Assembly (NCBI RefSeq): GCF_052065755.1
Contig: NZ_JBQHTK010000002.1
Coordinates: 186,001-250,000 of the forward strand
DNA: 64,000 nucleotides
Reading direction: 5' to 3'
DNA from: Allocoprococcus sp004560705
GTDB taxonomy: Bacteria; Bacillota; Clostridia; Lachnospirales; Lachnospiraceae
Below, in pieces: positions 56,342 through 63,201 of this stretch. Below the pieces are notes generated by a model that worked only from the letters and a program-made list of their open reading frames with translations, searched no databases and was not told where the DNA came from. Each line of letters starts with the position of its first letter. Positions within the stretch are counted from its first letter, which is position 1. The position numbers and the translations under genes were made by a program.

Positions 56342-57277
56342 ATGGCAATTACAGCAAGCATGGTAAAAGAATTAAGAGAAATGACAGGCGCCGGAATGAT
56401 GGACTGCAAGAAAGCTCTGAGCGAAACAAACGGAGATATGGATGCAGCAATCGAATTCCTTAGAAAAAATGGTGAAGCAAAAGCTGTTAAGAAAGCCGGA
56501 CGTATCGCAGCAGAAGGTATCGTAATGGCAGATGTTCAGGGTGATAACACAGCAGCAATCGTTGAAGTAAACTCTGAGACAGACTTCGTTGCTAAGAATG
56601 CTGATTTCCAGGCATTCGTTAAAGCAGTAGTTAACCAGGCATTAGCAACCGAGAACACTGAGATGGAAGCATTCATGGCAGAAGCTTGGAATGAAGACAC
56701 AAGCAAGACTGTAAATGATGCATTAACAGAGAAGATCGCTATCATCGGAGAAAAACTCAGCATCAGAAGATTTGAAAAAGTATCTATCGACAATGGTGCA
56801 GTTGTATCCTACATCCACGGCGGCGGAAGAATCGGTGTTTTAGTTGTAGCTGAAACAGCAGTAGTTAACGATGCAGTAAAAGAAGCACTCAAGAACGTTG
56901 CAATGCAGGTTGCAGCATTAAATGCAAAATTTGTCAGCCAGGCAGAAGTTGATGCTGAATATCTTGCACATGAGAAAGAAATTCTTCTTGCTCAGATCAT
57001 GAACGATCCGAAAGAATCTCAGAAACCGGAAAAGGTTATTCAGGGAATGATCAACGGACGTATCAACAAAGAAATGAAAGAAATCTGTCTGTTAGACCAG
57101 GTATATGTAAAAGCAGAAGACGGAAAACAGTCTGTTGCTAAATACCTTGAAGAAGTTGGAAAAGCTAACGGAACTACAATCAAGCTTCAGAAGTTCGTTC
57201 GTTTCGAGACTGGAGAAGGTCTTGAGAAGAAGAATGAAGACTTCGCAGCAGAAGTTGCAGCTCAGATCAACGGCTAA
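56342..57277 (+). CDS. tsf: Translation elongation factor Ts
   Basis: EF-Ts exchanges GDP for GTP on EF-Tu. The 311-residue protein begins with the UBA-like domain (TASMVKELREMTGAGMMDCK, KALSETNGDMDAAIEFLRK), followed by the core signature region EVNSETDFVAKNADFQAFV, the SYIHGGGRIGVLVVA loop and a C-terminal dimerisation part ending RFETGEGLEKKNEDFAAEV. ATG 56342 has TTGGAGG upstream. Length is close to the E. coli protein. It is the second gene of rpsB-tsf and is followed by a long terminator. Confidence 0.98.
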   Translation: MAITASMVKELREMTGAGMMDCKKALSETNGDMDAAIEFLRKNGEAKAVKKAGRIAAEGIVMADVQGDNTAAIVEVNSETDFVAKNADFQAFVKAVVNQALATENTEMEAFMAEAWNEDTSKTVNDALTEKIAIIGEKLSIRRFEKVSIDNGAVVSYIHGGGRIGVLVVAETAVVNDAVKEALKNVAMQVAALNAKFVSQAEVDAEYLAHEKEILLAQIMNDPKESQKPEKVIQGMINGRINKEMKEICLLDQVYVKAEDGKQSVAKYLEEVGKANGTTIKLQKFVRFETGEGLEKKNEDFAAEVAAQING

Positions 57278-57297
57278 TTAAATCAGATTTTTTAAGG

Positions 57298-57355
57298 GCT
57301 CTGAAAGCTTTATAAACACTTGATTCTAGTGGTTATAAGGTTTTCGGAGCTTTTT
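57298..57355 (+). terminator. Long-stem terminator of rpsB-tsf
   Basis: A stem of about 23 pairs with a few mismatches (GCTCtGAAA...CACT, 57298-57320, against AGTG...GAGC, 57328-57350) is followed by five T residues. Confidence 0.92.
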
Positions 57356-57437
57356 CTTTGAGAAAAGATAACTATCTGCAATCCCGAAAATTGACACATT
57401 TACATATAATAATAGTCTATTGAGAATAAAGATTATT

Positions 57438-57446
57438 TGGTATAAT
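57438..57446 (+). promoter_or_regulatory. Extended -10 promoter before the phosphatidyltransferase gene
   Basis: TGGTATAAT (57438-57446) is an extended -10; the -35 region is poor. It would give a leader of about 75 bases. In the gap 57356-57529 I see no gene and no confident structure. Confidence 0.45.
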
Positions 57447-57529
57447 ATAAGTAAAGTCCAGGGGAATAATATCCTAAGCGGCAGGTTACTGATAATCCGG
57501 TTCAATCATTAGTAAAAGGAAATTTGATT

Positions 57530-58135
57530 ATGTACCATAAATTAAAAATCTCTCATAAATGGAATGTGGCGGATACAATTACCACCATGCGGATGGCAGC
57601 TACTGTTTTTTTGTTTTTTCTTCCGCTTACATCTACTTTGTTTGTTGTGATTTATACATTTGCGGGTATTACGGATGTATTAGATGGGTGGATTGCAAGA
57701 AAATCAGGAAAGGCAAGTGAATTCGGTGCCAGACTGGACAGCATTTCTGACTTGTTCTTTTACAGTGTTTTGCTGATTCGTCTTTTCCCGATTTTGTACC
57801 GGACACTTCCGGGAGAAATCTGGTATGTAGTATTGGCAATCATACTTGTACGTCTTGCAGCATACATCACAGCAGCAGTCAAATATCATCGCTTTGCGTC
57901 AATTCATACATGGATGAATAAGTTGACCGGTGCGTCGGTATTTCTGTTGCCTTATATTCTTTTGGTTTCGTCAGGTGTAGGGTATTGTTGGGCAGTATGT
58001 ATGTTGGCATTTGCTGCGTCGGCAGAGGAACTTGCAATTCATCTTTTACGGAAAGAATATCTTGCGGACAGAAAGTCCTTTCTACAAAAAAATAGAGATG
58101 ATATCTATGTTGATAACGAAGAGGGAAGAAGTTAA
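57530..58135 (+). CDS. CDP-alcohol phosphatidyltransferase family protein
   Basis: This 201-residue integral membrane enzyme carries the family signature DG-x2-AR-x8-G-x3-D-x3-D in the stretch starting TDVLDGWIARKSGKASEFG and continuing ARLDSISD. Such enzymes join a CDP-activated lipid to an alcohol, for example making phosphatidylglycerophosphate. About five to six helices are visible. The acceptor cannot be told; a housekeeping pgsA is probably elsewhere, because this gene lies in an accessory-looking tail. AAAAGGAAA precedes ATG 57530; a TTG at 57524 is an alternative. Confidence 0.88.
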   Translation: MYHKLKISHKWNVADTITTMRMAATVFLFFLPLTSTLFVVIYTFAGITDVLDGWIARKSGKASEFGARLDSISDLFFYSVLLIRLFPILYRTLPGEIWYVVLAIILVRLAAYITAAVKYHRFASIHTWMNKLTGASVFLLPYILLVSSGVGYCWAVCMLAFAASAEELAIHLLRKEYLADRKSFLQKNRDDIYVDNEEGRS

Positions 58136-58150
58136 TGGGGAGGTAAGACT

Positions 58151-58690
58151 ATGAAAAGGTATGTTGCCCTGCTAAGAGGCATCAATATAAGTGGAAAAAA
58201 TAAAGTACCAATGTCTGAGTTAAAGAAATGCTTTGAAAAACTTGCATTTGAAGAAGTTAAGACATATTTGAACAGTGGTAATGTGATTTTTTCCAGTAAT
58301 GAAGATAATACAGAGAAAATGACAGCACAAATTCAAATGATGATTCATAATCAGTTTGATTTAGATATTGCTGTTCTTGTCATATCAAAAGAAATGCTTG
58401 AAGATATTTTACAAAGTGCACCTGACTGGTGGGATAATGACAACAAAGAAATCTATGATAATCTGATTTTCATTATACCTCCGGCTAAATCTTCTGATGT
58501 ATACAGTGAGATTGGAGAGCCTAAAAAAGGGTTAGAAAAGATAGAAGGTTATAAAGAAGTTATATTCTGGTCTTTTAGTCGTAAAGATTATCAAAAAACG
58601 AATTGGTGGTCTAAGACAGCAAGTGCAGGTATAGGAACTAAGCTAACGATAAGAACAGCGAATACTGTCAGAAAAATAGTTCAAATGTAA
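58151..58690 (+). CDS. DUF1697 family protein
   Basis: This 179-residue protein matches DUF1697: YVALLRGINISGKNKVPMSE at the start, KTYLNSGNVIFSSNEDNT, then VISKEMLEDILQSAP and a C-terminal FWSFSRKDYQKTNWWSKTAS segment. The family is soluble and of unknown function, found scattered in bacteria. GGGGAGG lies upstream and it is 15 bases after the phosphatidyltransferase gene. Its A/T-rich codon use is somewhat different from the core genes, hinting at later acquisition. Confidence 0.85.
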   Translation: MKRYVALLRGINISGKNKVPMSELKKCFEKLAFEEVKTYLNSGNVIFSSNEDNTEKMTAQIQMMIHNQFDLDIAVLVISKEMLEDILQSAPDWWDNDNKEIYDNLIFIIPPAKSSDVYSEIGEPKKGLEKIEGYKEVIFWSFSRKDYQKTNWWSKTASAGIGTKLTIRTANTVRKIVQM

Positions 58691-58741
58691 GCACTTTTAT
58701 GATGGAGCTGGTATTCTGGCCAACGTATATCGAGAAATATC

Positions 58742-58788
58742 TTGACAAGTAAACGGTCGTTCACTATAATTGTGGTAAACGACCGTTT
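58742..58788 (+). promoter_or_regulatory. Consensus promoter flanked by paired TetR-type operators
   Basis: TTGACA (58742-58747), a 17-base spacer and TATAAT (58765-58770) are a perfect sigma-A promoter. AAACGGTCGTT (58751-58761) and AACGACCGTTT (58778-58788) form a perfect 11-bp inverted repeat around the -10 with a 16-base gap, and each half (AACGGTCGTT, AACGACCGTT) is itself nearly palindromic. Occupied sites would block the promoter, a typical TetR autorepression layout. Confidence 0.82.
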
Positions 58789-58848
58789 TCTTAATCGCCA
58801 TGAATAAGAAAATGATTCAGTGAACCATTTTGAATGGAGAAAATAAAA

Positions 58849-59481
58849 ATGTCTGATACAAGGGAACGAATATTGATGACTGCTCTTCACCTGTTTGCGA
58901 GGGATGGTTATGAGGCTGTACCGGTAAGCGCAATTGCAGGAGAATTGGGAATGACGAAGGGAGCTCTCTATAAGCATTATAAAAACAAACGTGATATTTT
59001 TGACAGTATCGTTGAGAGGATGTATCAAATTGATGCTGAACGGGCGCGGAAATATGAAGTACCGCAAGAGAAATATGAAATCCAGCCGAAAGCATATGAG
59101 AATCAGTCCGTGGAAAATGTGATTGAATTTACCATTGCTCAGTTTTTCTTCTGGACGGAAGATGATTTCGCATGCGATTTTCGCAAGATGCTGACACTGG
59201 AGCAATACCGCAATGAAGAAATGGCAGAACTTTACAGTCAGTGTATCGTAGCAGGACCGGTCGACTACATAGAAGACTTATTTCGAGGGCTGATCCGGGA
59301 AGGAGTATTGAAAGAGGAAAATCCCAGGCAGCTTGCGGTAGAATATTATGCGCCGCTTTTTCTTCTTATCAGTATGTCTGATCGGACACGGGGAAATGAG
59401 GATTATGCCACAATACTCCGTAATCATGCAGAACATTTTATGCAGAGTCATGGGAGAGACCCGGGAGAGAGAATACAATGA
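58849..59481 (+). CDS. TetR/AcrR family transcriptional regulator
   Basis: This 210-residue regulator has an N-terminal TetR helix-turn-helix (SDTRERILMTALHLFARDGY, AVPVSAIAGELGMTKGALY, KHYKNKRDIFDSIVERMYQ; about 1-58) and a helical ligand/dimer domain. ATG 58849 follows GGAGA at 8 bases; ATG 58834 is an alternative adding five residues. It is downstream of a perfect promoter with paired palindromes, so autorepression is likely. Its stop overlaps the rsgA start by 4 bases (ATGA), making rsgA part of the regulated unit. Confidence 0.92.
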   Translation: MSDTRERILMTALHLFARDGYEAVPVSAIAGELGMTKGALYKHYKNKRDIFDSIVERMYQIDAERARKYEVPQEKYEIQPKAYENQSVENVIEFTIAQFFFWTEDDFACDFRKMLTLEQYRNEEMAELYSQCIVAGPVDYIEDLFRGLIREGVLKEENPRQLAVEYYAPLFLLISMSDRTRGNEDYATILRNHAEHFMQSHGRDPGERIQ

Positions 59482-60539
59482 GAAACGAGATAGATATGAA
59501 GCAATACGGCCTGTCTGAAACGATTGAAAAAACAGCGGAATGTTTTGAAGATTTGATTGTTTCGCGGGTTATTTCACAGGAAAAGGGAATCTATCGGCTG
59601 GTATCTTCACAGGGAGAAAAATGGGGAGAAATATCGGGCAGATTCCATTATGATGTCCAGGCAAAATCAGAATATCCGGCGGTGGGCGATTTCGTTATGG
59701 CTGACTGGAACAAAAGCGGCGGAAATGCAGTAATCCACCATGTTCTTCCAAGAAAAAGTTGCTTTATCCGAAAAGCTGCCGGTGAAAAAAATGAGGAGCA
59801 GATTGTTGCTGCCAATATCGATACTGTATTCTTGTGTATGTCTCTGAATAATGATTTTAATCTGCGGCGCCTGGAGCGTTATGTATCGATTGCATGGAAC
59901 AGTGGAGCAATGCCGGTTGTTGTGTTGACAAAATCAGACCTGTGCAAGGATCTGGAACAAAAACTGTTCGAAGTATCTTCTGCAGCAGCGAGTGTGGATG
60001 TTTTAGTGACGAACACGATCGATCAAAACGGTTATGAGCAGATTTATCCGTATCTTACTGAAGAAAAGACAATCGCATTGATCGGTTCGTCCGGTGTCGG
60101 AAAGTCTACTTTAATCAATTGCCTGCTGGGTGAAAAGCATTTGGATACAAACGGACTGAGGAATGATGAGAAAGGACGGCACACGACAACCCATCGTGAA
60201 CTGATTCTTCTGCCATCCGGCGGTATGGTGATTGATACACCGGGGATGCGTGAACTGGGAATGTGGGATGCCGGAGACGGAATCGATCAGACTTTTTCAG
60301 ATATCGAGAAATTGGCGCTTAAATGCCGTTTCCGTGATTGTACTCATTCAGGCAGCGAACCGGGATGTGCAGTACAGGAGGCAGTAGAGCATGGTGAACT
60401 ACCGATTGAACGGCTCCGCTCCTGGCAGAAGCTGATGAATGAGAATCGGTATGCAGAAGATACACAAGGTTATCTGGCTGAGAAAAAACAAAAATTTAAA
60501 AACATTGCAAAAATCAATAAAAAGAATCGAAAAGGATAA
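59478..60539 (+). CDS. rsgA: Ribosome small subunit-dependent GTPase A (RsgA family)
   Basis: RsgA aids late 30S maturation. The 353-residue circularly permuted GTPase has an N-terminal OB fold, then G4 LTKSDL, G1 GSSGVGKSTLINCLLG (about 205-220) and G3 DTPGMRELGMW in that order, and a C-terminal zinc motif CRFRDCTHSGSEPGC. The context, a TetR operon with an acetyltransferase rather than the usual rpe/thiN/prkC genes, suggests it is a second, regulated RsgA-like copy; a paralogue elsewhere cannot be checked. A Lys/Asn-rich tail follows. Confidence 0.92.
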   Translation: MRNEIDMKQYGLSETIEKTAECFEDLIVSRVISQEKGIYRLVSSQGEKWGEISGRFHYDVQAKSEYPAVGDFVMADWNKSGGNAVIHHVLPRKSCFIRKAAGEKNEEQIVAANIDTVFLCMSLNNDFNLRRLERYVSIAWNSGAMPVVVLTKSDLCKDLEQKLFEVSSAAASVDVLVTNTIDQNGYEQIYPYLTEEKTIALIGSSGVGKSTLINCLLGEKHLDTNGLRNDEKGRHTTTHRELILLPSGGMVIDTPGMRELGMWDAGDGIDQTFSDIEKLALKCRFRDCTHSGSEPGCAVQEAVEHGELPIERLRSWQKLMNENRYAEDTQGYLAEKKQKFKNIAKINKKNRKG

Positions 60540-60546
60540 AGAAAAA

Positions 60547-60987
60547 ATGAGCACCAGCAATATTTTAATACGTTTAGAGAGAAAAGAAGAATATCGGGAA
60601 GTAGAAAACTTAGTAAGAGAAAGTTTCTGGAATGCATATCGTCCGGGATGTTATGAGCATTATGTGCTGAATCAGCTCCGGAACGATCCGGCGTTTGTTC
60701 AGGAACTTGATTTTGTTATGTACCTCAGTACACAGGAAAATGCTCCGGTGGAGCATGCCGATGCGGAGCAGGATGGTAAGCTGATTGGGCAGAACATGTT
60801 TATGAGAGCAAATATCAAAGCAGATGACGGCAGAACGATTCCTATCATGGCGATGGGGCCAATCTGTATTGCGCCTGAACTGAAAAGAAAAGGATATGGA
60901 AAAATTTTGTTAGACTACTCCTTTGAGAAAGCGAAAGAACTTGGCTGTGGCGCGGTTTGTTTTGAAGGAAACATTGATTTATTTTAG
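60547..60987 (+). CDS. GNAT family N-acetyltransferase, C-terminally truncated
   Basis: This 146-residue product has GNAT features: an N-terminal strand-helix (ILIRLERKEEYREVENLVRE), a central MAMGPICIAPELKRKGYGKI with the acetyl-CoA-binding R/K-x-x-G-x-G/A type loop (about 114-127), and SFEKAKELGCGAVCFEGNID. It stops right after GNIDLF, where full-length relatives usually continue with FYGKSGF and another 40-60 residues. The bases after the stop, in a shifted frame, read EEIYEKSG, so a frameshift or erosion is likely. It follows rsgA by 7 bases. The ATG has GAAAAAA only, a weak site. Substrate unknown. Confidence 0.72.
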   Translation: MSTSNILIRLERKEEYREVENLVRESFWNAYRPGCYEHYVLNQLRNDPAFVQELDFVMYLSTQENAPVEHADAEQDGKLIGQNMFMRANIKADDGRTIPIMAMGPICIAPELKRKGYGKILLDYSFEKAKELGCGAVCFEGNIDLF

Positions 60988-61186
60988 AACTGGAGGAGAT
61001 TTATGAAAAATCAGGATGCAATACCATTTCCGGACGAACTTAAGCATCTTTTTGAGACGAATTTGGGAAGTCATTTCGTTTTTGGTCATATCTGTACGTG
61101 GCAGTTCGTCTTTGTACGAATATAATGACATGAATATATGACACATATCCTGTAATACATCTAATTCAAAACAATCTGAGAATACC
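60988..61186. other. Gap after the truncated GNAT gene
   Basis: About 200 bases without a convincing gene. A 40-codon frame at 61003-61125 on + starts well (GGAGGAG, then ATG) with MKNQDAIPFPDELKHLFETN but stops early and matches nothing I know; it may be a broken gene start or chance. No terminator or repeat is evident. Confidence 0.4.
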
Positions 61187-61435
61187 TTATCTTTGGGTAA
61201 AAAATCGTCTGGGTTTTTCCGATGATATCCCTCCGTCCCATATTTTGATAAAAGCGTATATATGAAACAGTGTTGTTAAAAGATGCTGATGCCATTCAAT
61301 ATCCGGAGTGAAAATAATATATGGAAGGTCAGAATGATATAAAACTGACAACAGATATTTGTTGTAAATATCGCTGGTTATTGGTGCAATCAGGGTGCCG
61401 GAGAATAAAATATTCGGGCAAATGCAATCTGTCAT
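61187..61435 (-). pseudogene. Possible remnant of an AraC-type regulator N-terminal domain
   Basis: The - strand frame reads ILFSGTLIAPITSDIYNKYL and LPYIIFTPDIEWHQHLLTTL, which resembles the N-terminal sensor part of AraC-family regulators of Lachnospiraceae as I remember it (phrases of the type LPYxLFTPexEWH). After this the frame becomes unlike protein and stops, and no helix-turn-helix follows. Its 5' end overlaps the beginning of the decayed MFS gene on the + strand. This is an uncertain call; it could be a chance open frame. Confidence 0.3.
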
Positions 61436-62221
61436 TTCTGTTTTTGTTGATCCAGTGGCATGGCCGGCAATTTATGAAGAACTGGATCTACCGGTTTCTT
61501 ATGTCAGCATAGTATCTATGCTGATTTCAGGAGGAACTGTCATTTCCAGTTTATTGAGTGTCAGGTTAGTAGCAAGGCTGGGAACCGAAAAGATTACAGC
61601 AATCAGTACAAGCTTAACAGCGGTTGCTTTATTTGGTTTCTCATGTTCGCATAATCTTTTGTGGCTATGTCTTGTGCTATTCCGTTGGGAATAGGAGCAG
61701 GTTCCATTGATACAGCATTAAACAATTATGTTGCACTACACTATTATGCGATGCAGATGAGTTTTCTGCATTGTTTTATGGAATTGGTGTTTCTCTCAGT
61801 CCATATCTGATGTCACTTGCTTTATCAGAGAATATGAACTGGAGAAAGGGATATCGTACGGTCTTTTTCATTCAAATGACTATTGCAGTTATTACAATTA
61901 TTACTTTACCGTTGTGGAAGAAAGTCCAGACAGCCCAAACAGATGAAGAAAAAATATTCAAGCTGGCAGATTATAGGTGTCAGTCTGGGACCGATCTTTC
62001 CAAATATGACATATCTAATTCCTAAATTATTTGGTGCGGAGGTCTCACAGTCAGTGATTGGAATACAAATGGCATCTTCCTATCTTAGTATAATGTTGAC
62101 ACCGGCATTTTTCGGTGTGCTGGCACAAAATATGGGTATCTGTTGTTCTGTACCATTTCTGAGTGTGATGTTTGTAATGATGGCGGGTATGATAATATAT
62201 GTTAAATGCATAAAGTCTTAG
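61395..62221 (+). pseudogene. Decayed MFS transporter gene with frameshifts and internal deletion
   Basis: Three frames together spell a sugar-type MFS transporter. Frame one gives VSIVSMLISGGTVISSLLSV and SLTAVALFGFSCSHNLLWLC, then stops at 61694. A second frame continues at 61676 with AIPLGIGAGSIDTALNNYVA. A third starts near 61771 with FYGIGVSLSPYLMSLALSEN and GYRTVFFIQMTIAVITIITL. The last part, again in the second frame, gives GPIFPNMTYLIPKLFGAEVS and SVIGIQMASSYLSIMLTPAF to 62221. Three frame changes are needed, the first helix is missing and helices 7 to about 9 are deleted between the loop TDEEKI and GPIFP. It cannot make a functional transporter. Confidence 0.85.
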
Positions 62222-62222
62222 T

Positions 62223-63065
62223 TTATTCACTTGTTGTTAGATTTTTGTATTTTTTGGGAGGAATACCCACTGTCTTTTTAAAAACGGTAATAAAATAATT
62301 ATAGTCTTTAAAACCACATTGTGCTGATATTTCTGCCAAAGGCAATTCGGATTCCATTAACATTTTTTTTGCTTTTTGGATTCGAAGATTACGAATATGC
62401 TCAGCAATCCCGGTTCCGTAATTCTGACTTGCTATTTCATATAGCTGAGTTTTTCCAATTCCAAATTCATGTGCAATCTGCATGGCATCGATATCCTCTG
62501 TAAAGTGAGATTGAATATATTCATCAATTCGAACAGGGAGCTTCTGACTGCGAAGAGAGGCCATTCGTTCCAGACACAAATATGCTGCAACCGCTTCCAG
62601 AATATGAGAAGCGGAGGTAATATAACTCTCTGTTTTGAGTGGCTGCATGAAACAGGCTTTTTGTAAATCTGACATATTGATTTTGTAAATCTGACATCTT
62701 TTCTTTATTTCTTTCCAACCGATTTCGTGTGACTCATATGCAAATACATTACCAAAAAGAAGATATCCGATGATGATATTTCCCATGTAAAGCGGACGGA
62801 TGCTTTCTGTTAACCCTGCATGACACTGATAGGTATATAATGAATGACGTTTAGCAGCAATTTTGCATGCATTTTCATCACAATGCTGGCATTCATTTCT
62901 GCCAGCTTCATCCGTGCGAATTATCTGGCAAAAAGGCGCAATATTTTCAGGATATGCAGCGAGTTCATGAAAATTCTCGTCAAATATTGTGATACGAATC
63001 TGTGTAAGGTTATAAAAATCTTTTAACAAAGCATTCAGCTTTGTAATGTCAAAAGTTGATATCAT
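62223..63065 (-). CDS. AraC family regulator with PocR sensor domain
   Basis: This 280-residue regulator has an N-terminal PocR domain (about 1-165) with the cysteine set CQIIRTDEAGRNECQHCDEN, CKIAAKR and YQCHAGLTESIRPLYMGNII that is typical of this ligand/metal-binding domain, and a C-terminal double helix-turn-helix of AraC type (about 180-280) with MQIAHEFGIGKTQLYEIASQ and AEISAQCGFKDYNYFITVFK. In relatives PocR-AraC proteins control propanediol, glycerol or sugar use. It is divergent from the class II aldolase gene, its likely target, with a 136-base gap. Confidence 0.93.
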   Translation of the reverse strand: MISTFDITKLNALLKDFYNLTQIRITIFDENFHELAAYPENIAPFCQIIRTDEAGRNECQHCDENACKIAAKRHSLYTYQCHAGLTESIRPLYMGNIIIGYLLFGNVFAYESHEIGWKEIKKRCQIYKINMSDLQKACFMQPLKTESYITSASHILEAVAAYLCLERMASLRSQKLPVRIDEYIQSHFTEDIDAMQIAHEFGIGKTQLYEIASQNYGTGIAEHIRNLRIQKAKKMLMESELPLAEISAQCGFKDYNYFITVFKKTVGIPPKKYKNLTTSE

Positions 63066-63201
63066 ACTGAATCTCCATTCTTTTTTTTGATTCTAGCATA
63101 TCTGCGAACAAATTCAAAGTAAAAAGAACATACTTCTATATAAAAACAGAAAAAAAGAGGATAGTATTTATAGTACTAAGAAGATAAGGAGGATAACGAA
63201 T
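63066..63201. promoter_or_regulatory. Divergent control region between the PocR/AraC gene and the aldolase
   Basis: The AT-rich 136 bases hold a TATAGT (63169-63174) near the aldolase gene with no good -35, as expected for an AraC-activated promoter, and AAGGAGG before its ATG. A short inverted repeat AGTATTTATAGTACT overlaps the -10. No clear direct repeats typical for AraC binding could be fixed by eye. Confidence 0.4.
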
